Below, piece by piece: positions 33,237-40,262 of a stretch of DNA of 50,259 bases. The stretch is from NCBI GenBank assembly GCA_028693055.1, contig JAQUWD010000025.1, forward strand, positions 1 to 50,259, in the 5' to 3' direction. Each line of letters starts with the position of its first letter. The stretch's first letter is position 1. The notes beneath the pieces were generated by a model. It was not told the origin of the DNA, searched no databases, and worked only from the letters and a program-made list of their open reading frames with translations. The translations under genes were made by a program, and so were the position numbers. Origin of the DNA: Eubacteriales bacterium (GTDB lineage Bacteria; Bacillota; Clostridia; Christensenellales; Aristaeellaceae).

Positions 33237-35153
33237 TTAAGCGACTTCGTTTAAGCCGTAGGTATAGCGCACCACCAGCCATGGTTTGCTATCGTACATA
33301 CCATAGGCGTCGCCAAAAAGTCGATAGCTTGCGCCTTCCTCCCAAGTGGTTTTAGAGGAATTCTCCACATAGATCAATATTGGGCTTTCCTCGGTTCCTA
33401 CATTCATAAAAGCGCGTTGAGGCTTTGTGGTTTCGATACTGGTAATAACGCCCTTGCAGATATAAATCCTGGACTCGGCTTTTCGCTTGTCGATATTATC
33501 CATGAGATCCGTGTATTTTTCAACGATATCCCACGCTTTTCTGGAATATACGTCAACATTGGGCACATAGTAAACCTCATGCTGAACCGTAGTGGTGGAT
33601 TTACCGGGGTAATCCGCTGTAATGGTGATGACATTCGTGCCAATTTTATCGAACACAGCCTGAAAGGAGAAGGATCCGTCGGAGGCAATGTTTGTGATAT
33701 CAAGATCCGTATATGGGGAGAGTACTTTAACCACAGCGCCCGGCAGCGTAGTGGCGCGCACCAGCATGCTTTGGGAAGAATCGGTGCTGCTGCTGGCAAT
33801 ATCAGAAGCCAAGTCCAGCGGAATATCCTGTTTTTCTCTATATAAGGTTACCGTCATTGTATTTTCTCGGCAATACTGACTACGAACCACAATGGTATAG
33901 ACATTTTCGCCAATAGGCTGCACTGTGGCGTTATAGCTGACGCGTCCTCCCTCTGTATTCACCAGATCACTGTAATCCTCGCCATTGATGGTTAGCGTGC
34001 TTCCCTCTCGCACATTTAGGATAATATTATAAAGCGCTGTACTTACAACTTGATAAGGGCTGTCCGGATTCTGCAAATCAATGGGGGAAAGGGGAATGTC
34101 GATATCATAAGTAATAGGATCAAGAGCTGTTTGTCGGCCGGAATCGGATACGACAAAGGGACTGACAGTAACGCTTAATGTTTCCTGTAGGTAGTCCTCA
34201 TAGTCGTCATACCAAATATGGTCTAGAATGTCAAAGGTAGCAATACCGCCTGTAACGATGGCTGAAGTGCGAAGCTCTTTAATCGTGATGCGCTGACCGT
34301 CCGTACCGGGAATGGTAATGGTATGCGCCGCTAGGTCATCTCGTATGGTTGGCGTTACTGTCGCCGCGCGAGCATCCGTTTTTTGGTTGTTTTGGATCAT
34401 CGGCAGGACGAAAGTAATACCGAGCCAAAGGAAAAGGGCAATGCTAGCCATAATGGCAACCGTACGGAGCGACTTACGCCAACTGACGCGACGGGCTTTG
34501 TGGCTGTTCTGCATATTGCGCATGCGCAGTGAATTCTCATATTCATCTTGACGCGCATAGGCGGGAAGATATTCGCTGGTATCGTGATAACCGTCATACA
34601 CGGGTTCATCGTCATCAGGCTTTTGGATATTGACGATTCTGCGTGTATTTCCGTATCCGTATACGTCGTCCTCGTCGCGATGGTTGGGTTCTGCCCGATA
34701 ACGAGCTGGATAAACGCGCTTTGCATCGGGTCGCACGTCTCCCTCTTCGACCATTTCAGGGTCTACTGGGCGTAAGGTAGAATCCGGGTTATCGTTATAG
34801 GCAGAAAAGAATGTAGAACGGTTGCTGGTAGTGTGCACCGTACGACCAGAGGGAGCCATTCCTCGGGCTGCCGCTGCTTCCCTTAGACGGCGCTGCTCCT
34901 GCTCCCCGGCAATTTTACGGCTTTTTAAATCCACCATTTCCGAGGCGAGCCGATCCCGCGGGTCATCCGACGTCTCCGTTTCACCGCGATCGTCAACGCG
35001 GATGTAGCTCTTTGGCTTATCTTTATCTTTTAGTTCGAGCTGCCACGCAGGGATTCCGTCCGTCCCGTAAGCGTCGTCGGGCAACTCCGCACCACAATAA
35101 ACGCAGTGCGGCATCCCTGCGCGATTCCATTTTCCACAATCGGGACATTTCAT
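33237..35153 (-). CDS. Zinc-ribbon membrane protein with extracytoplasmic beta-sandwich domains
   Basis: A 638-residue protein in four parts. Residues 1-22 are a zinc ribbon (CPDCGKW..CVYCGAEL; Cys3, 6, 17, 20). Residues about 35-225 are hydrophilic and probably disordered, rich in Asp, Arg and Tyr. One membrane helix lies at about 230-252 (VAIMASIALFLWLGITFVL). The outside part has beta-rich repeats of a cadherin/glucodextranase-B-like kind (ITYDIDIPLSP; EGSTLTINGEDYS; LPGAVVKVLSPYTDL..DGSFSFQAVFDKIGTNVITI) and a C-terminal OB-like segment (IYICKGVITSIETTKPQ..LIYVENSS). Function unknown; a cytoplasmic metal-binding tip joined to surface beta domains suggests an envelope assembly or signalling role. 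The ATG has AAAGGAG at spacing 8. It runs toward, but is not joined to, the regulator operon. Confidence 0.75.
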   Translation of the reverse strand: MKCPDCGKWNRAGMPHCVYCGAELPDDAYGTDGIPAWQLELKDKDKPKSYIRVDDRGETETSDDPRDRLASEMVDLKSRKIAGEQEQRRLREAAAARGMAPSGRTVHTTSNRSTFFSAYNDNPDSTLRPVDPEMVEEGDVRPDAKRVYPARYRAEPNHRDEDDVYGYGNTRRIVNIQKPDDDEPVYDGYHDTSEYLPAYARQDEYENSLRMRNMQNSHKARRVSWRKSLRTVAIMASIALFLWLGITFVLPMIQNNQKTDARAATVTPTIRDDLAAHTITIPGTDGQRITIKELRTSAIVTGGIATFDILDHIWYDDYEDYLQETLSVTVSPFVVSDSGRQTALDPITYDIDIPLSPIDLQNPDSPYQVVSTALYNIILNVREGSTLTINGEDYSDLVNTEGGRVSYNATVQPIGENVYTIVVRSQYCRENTMTVTLYREKQDIPLDLASDIASSSTDSSQSMLVRATTLPGAVVKVLSPYTDLDITNIASDGSFSFQAVFDKIGTNVITITADYPGKSTTTVQHEVYYVPNVDVYSRKAWDIVEKYTDLMDNIDKRKAESRIYICKGVITSIETTKPQRAFMNVGTEESPILIYVENSSKTTWEEGASYRLFGDAYGMYDSKPWLVVRYTYGLNEVA

Positions 35154-35240
35154 GCAAGCAGCTCCTTTTTCTTTAGACTAGAACTATTCAATTTCGTTGA
35201 CTGAACGTCCAAATCCTGCCAATGAGCGATTTGTTACAGA

Positions 35241-35576
35241 TTATTCTCCGCTTAGACCATGGGCTTCTAAATACAGGCTTTGCAGTTCCATATAGCGATT
35301 GAGCAAGGCGGCTACCATCATATCGTCATCTTCATCCTGAGGATGATCGGATAAATATGCGTCATAGATAAATTCAAACGCCTCATCCTCATCGTATTCC
35401 TGTTCGCCCTGACAGTCATTTTCATCCAAAACGCCGCTGACACGCATAAAGTGAAAATCATATTGGATAAAATCTTCAATCAGCTCCGTCATTCGGTCTT
35501 GAATTGCTCGAAAAGGTTTAGGATCAATTTGGGATAGTATCCATTCACGCGCCTCGTGGCAATCGTAGCCCACCAT
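35241..35576 (-). CDS. Small acidic protein of unknown function
   Basis: A 111-residue, mostly helical protein (YDCHEAREWILSQIDPK; FRAIQDRMTELIEDFIQYDFHF) with a strongly acidic middle (EQEYDEDEAFEFIYDAYLSD; QDEDDD) and a C-terminal helix. No signal peptide, no membrane helix, no family that I recognise. The ATG at 35576 is preferred because GAGG (35590-35587) lies eight to ten bases upstream; the GTG at 35585 overlaps that site. It lies between rplS and the zinc-ribbon gene on the same strand, after the rplS terminator. Confidence 0.62.
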   Translation of the reverse strand: MVGYDCHEAREWILSQIDPKPFRAIQDRMTELIEDFIQYDFHFMRVSGVLDENDCQGEQEYDEDEAFEFIYDAYLSDHPQDEDDDMMVAALLNRYMELQSLYLEAHGLSGE

Positions 35577-35627
35577 AGCATTCACCTCAATTGGATATTG
35601 ATTCGGCTTGCCTTAAGCATATACCAA

Positions 35628-35654
35628 AGGGCCGCTCGACATGCGAGCGGCCCT
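35628..35654 (-). terminator. Terminator hairpin after rplS
   Basis: A perfect 11-bp GC-rich stem AGGGCCGCTCG / CGAGCGGCCCT (35628-35638 with 35644-35654) and 5-base loop lies 13 bp past the rplS stop. The following minus-strand bases are TTTGG, so the T-tract is short. Confidence 0.7.
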
Positions 35655-35667
35655 GATTGCGTTTTCC

Positions 35668-36018
35668 TTACACGCGCTTTGCTTCCTTAAGCTTGGCAGC
35701 TTTGCCCTGCAAATTACGCAGATAGTAAAGCTTCGCACGACGAACCTTACCGCGACGAATAAGCTCGATGTGGTCAAGGCGAGGGGAATGCAAGGGGAAT
35801 GTACGCTCAACGCCGATACCGTAAGACACGCGGCGAACCGTAAATGTTTCACGGATGCTGCCGTTGCGCTGGGCGATTACAGTGCCTTCAAAAGCCTGCA
35901 AGCGCTCGCGAGTGCCTTCTACAACCTTCACGAAAACGCGAACGGTGTCACCGATGCCGAACTTGGGCAGATCGGTGCGGAGCTGAGCCTTCTCGATGGA
36001 ACGAATGATTTCACTCAT
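35668..36018 (-). CDS. rplS: 50S ribosomal protein L19 (bL19)
   Basis: A 116-residue bL19 with the family landmarks [56 protein letters not shown] and [14 protein letters not shown]. Length is normal. The ATG has AAGGAGGCCC upstream. It is a single-gene unit here with its own promoter, structured leader and terminator; in many Bacillota rplS is next to trmD, lepB and rbgA, while here those lie about 26-30 kb away or outside the window. Confidence 0.97.
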   Translation of the reverse strand: MSEIIRSIEKAQLRTDLPKFGIGDTVRVFVKVVEGTRERLQAFEGTVIAQRNGSIRETFTVRRVSYGIGVERTFPLHSPRLDHIELIRRGKVRRAKLYYLRNLQGKAAKLKEAKRV

Positions 36019-36085
36019 TTCATGGGCCTCCTTCCTTCATAGACGTTCGTGCCCACATGGGGTAGCGGACCGCCCGTTTGTCACA
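36019..36085 (-). promoter_or_regulatory. Structured 5' leader of rplS (possible L19 leader)
   Basis: About 65 transcribed bases before rplS contain the conserved-looking block GGGCGGTCCGCTACCCC and a small CCCA-TG-TGGG hairpin before the RBS. Bacillota rplS genes often carry an autoregulatory 'L19 leader' RNA. The match is by position and general look only; a covariance-model search with the Rfam L19 leader family would decide. Confidence 0.4.
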
Positions 36086-36091
36086 AAGAGC

Positions 36092-36121
36092 ATTATACCA
36101 TAACTGGAAACAGAAATGCAA
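36092..36121 (-). promoter_or_regulatory. Sigma-A promoter of rplS
   Basis: Minus strand TTGCAT (36121-36116), 18-bp spacer ending in TGG, TATAAT (36097-36092). The TGn before the -10 makes it an extended -10 promoter, as expected for a ribosomal protein gene. Confidence 0.75.
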
Positions 36122-36265
36122 ATTATTTTTCACGAGAGTAATTCAGGAATGTCTAAGGAATGTCTAACCCAAGGTATTTGCATGCTTCAATTGTTCTTTT
36201 CCATCGCTCATACTCCTAGTGTTCCCCTATAACATGACGCTTATATCGTGCCCGACGGCGTACTG

Positions 36266-36724
36266 TCAGCAGGATTTGACCGCGATATAGAGATAGCAAT
36301 GCGCTTTGCCATCCTTTGTATATTCACCCGGCACGGTGCTCTCGTAGTCTGCGGTGAAAGCGCGGCAGAGCTTGCCGGTGCGTTTTTCCTCCCAGACTTG
36401 AGACCATGCCTTGTCTGCGGCTTCTTGAATGCTTAACCCGTCGAAATCGTAGGCATGGTATTCTCCGGCGTTTACCCGCTCTTGCAGCTGCGCAAAGAAA
36501 TCCGCTGTCACGGTGAAAATTGTCAGGTCGTAAGCCCCCGTTTCATCCCGTTCATAGTTGGTATATTTGGAGATGGGAGATAGGCCCTGCTGAAAAGCGC
36601 CAACGCTGTCAAACATCAACGGAAGCTTACCGCTGACGATGTCTTGCCAAACTTCGTTGATTTTACCCATGCCGTCCTTCGAGTTGTCTGTACGAATCGT
36701 AATTTCCTTTAGTAAGTATGCCAT
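36266..36724 (-). CDS. GyrI-like small-molecule-binding protein
   Basis: A 152-residue stand-alone effector-binding domain of the GyrI/AraC-E-bind type. Typical stretches: GLSPISKYTNYERDETGAYDL, FTVTADFFAQLQ, DGLSIQEAADKAWSQVWEE and the C-terminal STVPGEYTKDGKAHCYLYIA. Such folds bind cationic drugs or other small molecules; free-standing forms may act as drug-binding or enzyme modules. The ATG at 36724 has AGAAGGA upstream. It lies 61 bp after padR on the same strand and so is probably cotranscribed, placing it in the regulon of the divergent MATE pump. Confidence 0.82.
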   Translation of the reverse strand: MAYLLKEITIRTDNSKDGMGKINEVWQDIVSGKLPLMFDSVGAFQQGLSPISKYTNYERDETGAYDLTIFTVTADFFAQLQERVNAGEYHAYDFDGLSIQEAADKAWSQVWEEKRTGKLCRAFTADYESTVPGEYTKDGKAHCYLYIAVKSC

Positions 36725-36785
36725 GATCGTTTTCCTTCTTTCATTTCGTTTTTGCTTTTCGATCTGAATGATGACGCAGGATGAG

Positions 36786-37313
36786 TTACTCATTCGCTGG
36801 TTTGAGGGATATAAGCCAAGTTTCAATCGCTTGCACCAAAATAGACTGTTGTTGCAGAACGGCTAAGCCAGTTTCGGGAATATCGGGCATATTTTCTTTT
36901 AACTGCCGGTTTTCCTCCAAATACTGCTTGAGCTGTGCAACACTGTTTTCAATACGAGACAGGCAATGCGCTCTAGCCTCGTAGTCCAACTTGTCCAAAT
37001 TGACGATGACGGCGTTAAAATCCAAGAAAATACGAACTGGTTGTGATGCGATTTCCAGCATGAGTTGATCAAATTCTCGCTTGCCCGTTTCCGTCAAGGT
37101 ATAAATTGCTTTTTCCGGCATCTTGCCTTCCTTCACGGTATTTCCGATGATGTACCCTTTTTCTTCGAGCTGGATTACCTTTTTGTAGATCGATGGCGTG
37201 CTGATTTTTACCCATTTGGAAATATTGCGGTATTCTACGAGCTTTTGAATATCGTAAGCGCTTAATGCTTGATCCTTGAGCATCCCTAACACGATCAAAT
37301 CGATTGTAGCCAT
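36786..37313 (-). CDS. PadR-family transcriptional regulator
   Basis: A 175-residue regulator: a PadR winged helix (about 1-90; LIVLGMLKDQALSAYDIQKLVE, then TPSIYKKVIQLEEKGYI and KAIYTLTETGKREF) and a C-terminal helical dimerisation domain of the Vir_act_alpha_C type. The ATG has AAGGAGGAACGAA upstream. It is divergent from a MATE efflux gene, and the shared 115-bp gap holds two face-to-face promoters and two AGTACTATA-based palindromes. PadR proteins commonly repress a neighbouring multidrug pump and release DNA on binding the drug, and this layout fits. Confidence 0.92.
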   Translation of the reverse strand: MATIDLIVLGMLKDQALSAYDIQKLVEYRNISKWVKISTPSIYKKVIQLEEKGYIIGNTVKEGKMPEKAIYTLTETGKREFDQLMLEIASQPVRIFLDFNAVIVNLDKLDYEARAHCLSRIENSVAQLKQYLEENRQLKENMPDIPETGLAVLQQQSILVQAIETWLISLKPANE

Positions 37314-37347
37314 TTCGTTCCTCCTTGCGACTTGACATCTACTATAA

Positions 37348-37375
37348 ACTATAGTACTATATTTGCCGTTGTCAA
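37348..37375 (-). promoter_or_regulatory. Sigma-A promoter of padR
   Basis: Minus strand TTGACA (37375-37370), 16-bp spacer, TATAGT (37353-37348). The -35 shares bases with the -35 of the divergent MATE promoter. Confidence 0.65.
37350..37361. promoter_or_regulatory. PadR operator candidate 1
   Basis: Perfect 12-bp palindrome TATAGTACTATA overlapping the -10 of the padR promoter. The same 12-mer recurs at 37387-37398. Confidence 0.6.
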
Positions 37376-37397
37376 GTACTATATTATATAGTACTAT
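37369..37397 (+). promoter_or_regulatory. Promoter of the MATE efflux gene
   Basis: TTGTCA (37369-37374), 17-bp spacer, TACTAT (37392-37397). The spacer is almost wholly filled by the palindrome of operator 2. Confidence 0.55.
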
Positions 37398-37398
37398 A
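37375..37398. promoter_or_regulatory. PadR operator candidate 2
   Basis: A perfect 10-bp inverted repeat around one central T (AGTACTATAT-T-ATATAGTACT, 37375-37395) which also contains the 12-mer TATAGTACTATA at 37387-37398. It lies between the -35 and -10 of the MATE promoter, 37 bp from operator 1. Confidence 0.65.
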
Positions 37399-37428
37399 TA
37401 ATATTATACAGAGTAAAGGAGAATGACG

Positions 37429-38820
37429 ATGAAAGAACAAAATTCCAAAATGGCCCTGCTTGGTAGTGTTCCTGTTCCCAAAGCGCTTTTGGCGCTGGGC
37501 TTGCCTACAATGGTTGGGATGCTCATCAATGCGTTGTACAATCTGGTAGACGCTTACTTTGTTGGCGGACTCGGAACCGATGCGATGGGCGCTATTACGG
37601 TTGCGTATCCGCTTGGGCAGGTCATTGTAGGCCTTGGGCTGTTATTCGGAAATGGGGCAGCGGCATACCTCTCACGACTTTTGGGGAAAGGTGATCAAGA
37701 AACGGCTAACAAGGTGGCAAGCACCGCATTATACAGCAGTGTGGCGATTGGAGCCATTGCAATCCTCCTCTCGATGATTTTTCTAAAACCGATTTTGAGG
37801 CAACTCGGCGCTTTGGATAGCGTCATGCCTTATGCAATCTCATATACCAGCATCTATATTGCCTTCTCGATTTTTAATGTGTTCAATGTCACCATGAATA
37901 ACATCGTCTCCAGCGAGGGATCGGCAAAGACGGCGATGTGCGCGCTGATGGCGGGGGCTGTTTTAAATGTCATCCTTGATCCATTCTTCATTTATACGCT
38001 GGGGTTTGGCATTACAGGGGCAGCGATCGCCACAGCCATTTCACAGATGGTTTCCACGGTGGTGTATATCATCTACATTTTGCGCAAAACCAGCATGTTT
38101 CGCTTCAGCATCAAACAGGTTCGCTTTACAAAGGACACCATGTCGGAGGCGCTAAAAATTGGTATTCCGACATTGATTTTCCAGCTCCTTACCAGCGTCT
38201 CCATGTCCATGATCAATGGTGCAGCGAAAGATTACGGCAGCTCCGCGCTGGCTGCCATGGGGCCTGTGACAAAAATTATGTCCATGGGTAGCCTTGTGGT
38301 TTTCGGGTTTTTGAAAGGCTTTCAGCCCATTGCTGGGTACAGCTATGGCGCTAGGAAACTAGATCGTCTGCATGAAGTAATAAAAACCTCGATTATATGG
38401 TCAACTTGCTTTTGTGTGATCTTCGGATTGGTTGCGGCAATCTTTTCAGAGGGAATCATGGCACAGTTTACGAAAAAGGATATGGAAATGATTCGCATTG
38501 GGCAAATGGCGTTGCGCGCAAATGGTATCTCGTTTATCTTCTTTGGTTTCTACACCGTGTATTCATTCTTGTTTCTGGTGATGGGGAAAGCGAAAGCAGG
38601 ATGCTTTCTGGGCGCGTGCAGGCAAGGCTTTTGCTTCATTCCTGTGATCTTGATTCTTCCTAATCTGATGGGGCTAAACGGCGTTCTCATTGCGCAGCCT
38701 TTTGCAGATGTGCTTGCTGCCTTGATAACGGTTCTGATGGCGCGCCGGCTTCACAAAGAATTGGAAATCATCAAGGCAGGTCTAATAGGGGAAATGCACT
38801 CATCCTTCCGGCGTCATTGA
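37429..38820 (+). CDS. MATE-family multidrug efflux transporter
   Basis: A 463-residue membrane protein with twelve helices in two halves. MATE landmarks: the start region KALLALGLPTMVGMLINALYNLVDAYFVG, GGLGTDAMGAITVAYPLGQ, and in the second half KIGIPTLIFQLLTSVSMSMIN and GFQPIAGYSYGA. It would export cationic drugs using a sodium or proton gradient; the MepA-like subfamily is a fair guess. The ATG at 37429 is preferred over 37423 because AAAGGAG ends only two bases before the latter. It is divergent from padR and is followed by a terminator. Confidence 0.92.
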   Translation: MKEQNSKMALLGSVPVPKALLALGLPTMVGMLINALYNLVDAYFVGGLGTDAMGAITVAYPLGQVIVGLGLLFGNGAAAYLSRLLGKGDQETANKVASTALYSSVAIGAIAILLSMIFLKPILRQLGALDSVMPYAISYTSIYIAFSIFNVFNVTMNNIVSSEGSAKTAMCALMAGAVLNVILDPFFIYTLGFGITGAAIATAISQMVSTVVYIIYILRKTSMFRFSIKQVRFTKDTMSEALKIGIPTLIFQLLTSVSMSMINGAAKDYGSSALAAMGPVTKIMSMGSLVVFGFLKGFQPIAGYSYGARKLDRLHEVIKTSIIWSTCFCVIFGLVAAIFSEGIMAQFTKKDMEMIRIGQMALRANGISFIFFGFYTVYSFLFLVMGKAKAGCFLGACRQGFCFIPVILILPNLMGLNGVLIAQPFADVLAALITVLMARRLHKELEIIKAGLIGEMHSSFRRH

Positions 38821-38853
38821 ATACAGACGGTTGAACCTATCCACAAAACAGAA

Positions 38854-38897
38854 ACACGAACGAGAGATGTGCAGTTGCCGCTCGTTCGTGTGTTTTA
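38854..38897 (+). terminator. Intrinsic terminator after the MATE gene
   Basis: ACACGAACGAG (38854-38864) pairs with CTCGTTCGTGT (38881-38891), an 11-bp stem with 16-base loop, followed by GTTTTAT. It lies 34 bp after the stop. Confidence 0.72.
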
Positions 38898-39016
38898 TCG
38901 TCCAACTTCCATTCTTTATTCAAGTCATCCTATGAGCAACAGCATGGTATTTGGCGTGAATCGCTTCTGTTGTTCACTTTCTCAAGGCATAATTTGAGCA
39001 TTGCTCAGTGCTCCTA

Positions 39017-39045
39017 TTGACTTTCCTAGTATGCAGCACTACAAT
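39017..39045 (+). promoter_or_regulatory. Surviving promoter of the TetR pseudogene
   Basis: TTGACT (39017-39022), 17-bp spacer, TACAAT (39040-39045). Just downstream TGAA-CAATA-TTCA (39050-39062) is a short imperfect palindrome that may be the old operator. An AAAGGAGG ribosome binding site follows at 39069-39076. Confidence 0.5.
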
Positions 39046-39083
39046 AAGTTGAACAATATTCAGCATACAAAGGAGGAGCTTTT

Positions 39084-39311
39084 ATACCCAGACAGCCAAT
39101 TGCTGAGGATGGATAGCGGGATGAAGTCGTGGATGCTGCGCTGGCGCTGTCCTTAACACTGGGCTTCGACGGAGCTTCGATCCGCAGTATTATGAGCAAG
39201 TCTGGTGGCGAGTTCGGCTTGCGCTACTACGATTGTAAGAACAAGGATGAGGCCTTTCCATGGTCCCGTCGCTGCTCTTTCGCGGAGTACTCAGTCAATA
39301 TTAGCCGCTAA
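39084..39311 (+). pseudogene. Broken TetR-family regulator
   Basis: The frame from 39084 reads like a TetR N-terminus: PRQPIAEDG, then after a stop RDEVVDAALALSLTLGFDGAS, IRSIMSKSGGEFGLRYYD and KNKDEAF, which is the helix-turn-helix with the usual 'YY.F..KdelF' end. It is dead in three ways: the codon seven bases after a good AAAGGAGG site is ATA instead of ATG (39084), a TAG interrupts the frame at 39114, and nothing like the ligand-binding domain follows before the stop at 39309. The promoter still looks sound. The rest of the gap 38898-39016 and 39312-39461 holds nothing coding that I can recognise. Confidence 0.72.
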
Positions 39312-39461
39312 TTGTTGCTCGGTTTCTTTTTGCACCATGTCATATTACCATTAGCGATAAAAACGCGGCACTGGAATCATATAGATAACTTCCGCCTTAT
39401 CAAATCAACGACAGGCGGCTGTTCAGACAAGAATACTTGACATAGAAGGAGGTTGGAAGCG

Positions 39462-39848
39462 ATGCTCAAATACGGCCCAACAGGTGCGCTTAGCGAATAT
39501 TATTACAAAAACGGTGTTTTTCATGGCGTGCACTATGGTGATTTCCATCAGGATTGTAGCGCGCTATTTGAACTAATTGATCAAGAGGAGGCATTCCTTT
39601 TGCAGACTGACGCAAAAAGGAGAATCCTTTTCGATCTGTATCATACAGACCTAAGCAGCGAAGTTCTTGAATATCTGATGATGCATTTATCACACATTTC
39701 ATCAAGAATCTATAAGATTGCTTTTGCTGCACAGCCAAAGGAGCTTCGGAAATTAAAACGTGCCATTCGAAAAGCAAAGCCTATTTCGTTGGAACTCTGT
39801 ATGTTTGGTACGGATCAGAACGAAGACAAAACTTGGCTGGTGAGTTGA
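39462..39848 (+). CDS. Hypothetical protein, possibly STAS/SpoIIAA-like
   Basis: A 128-residue soluble protein. The ATG at 39462 follows AGAAGGAGG with spacing 9. Predicted alternation of strands and helices (LFELIDQEEAFLLQ; RRILFDLYHTDLSSEVLEYLMMHL; RIYKIAFAAQPKELRKLKRAIRKA; SLELCMFGTDQNEDKTWLV) recalls the SpoIIAA/STAS fold, in which a strand ending 'ilfDl..t.ls' is followed by a helix, but no diagnostic residue allows a sure call. No signal peptide. It stands alone after the TetR pseudogene; whether the two once formed a unit is not known. Confidence 0.6.
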   Translation: MLKYGPTGALSEYYYKNGVFHGVHYGDFHQDCSALFELIDQEEAFLLQTDAKRRILFDLYHTDLSSEVLEYLMMHLSHISSRIYKIAFAAQPKELRKLKRAIRKAKPISLELCMFGTDQNEDKTWLVS

Positions 39849-40262
39849 TTGATGGACGCGAGACGGTCAGCGCTTTCTCGAGATGGACTTAGCATCATGC
39901 ATGCTTGATGAACCGAGAATCTATGATTGAACATTTGATCAATAATCGTCATCGGAATGGCATGTTTTAATCCCCAAGCTCAATCGATGCTCTCCCAGTT
40001 CTTTTCGTACTTGAGCAAGCAGCAGCTCACGCCCGAATCTACGGTGATGTCCGTCCACGTGATGAGGACCACCTTGTCCGCCAGCGTCATGTCTGCCACT
40101 ACCTTCTGGAAGGTGAAGGCATTGGCGCCAAAACACCACTTGGGCCTTAGTTGGCGAATGATCCCCACGTCGTCCGGCAAGCTCTGTCCTGCCCGCATGG
40201 CTGCAATCGCGTCGTCTATCTCAAAAAATGCAATGAGACTGGAACGAAAGATTCGAATGATC
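39849..40262. other. Gap with orphan coding remnant
   Basis: This 414-bp stretch between the hypothetical gene and the ABC cassette contains no complete gene that I can support. Its right two-thirds carry a minus-strand reading frame with protein-like composition (separate entry). The left third (39849-39979) has a short AGCAT..ATGCT inverted repeat but no T-tract or promoter. Confidence 0.5.
39980..40198 (-). pseudogene. Orphan C-terminal coding fragment
   Basis: The minus-strand frame ending at 39980 stays open back to about 40260 and reads plausibly as protein (FFEIDDAIAAMRAGQSLPDD; PKWCFGANAFTFQKVVADM; ADKVVLITWTDITVDSG; LLKYEKNWESID). The first ATG (40198) has no ribosome binding site, and the open part beyond it runs into the permease gene. 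It looks like the tail of a longer protein whose beginning was lost when the ABC cassette came to lie next to it. No family recognised; a small real gene with a weak start cannot be excluded. Confidence 0.35.

Noticed and set aside
36146..36167. Tandem duplication GGAATGTCTAA x2
   Set aside because: Only two 11-bp copies in a non-coding gap; likely a chance or slippage duplication without further support.
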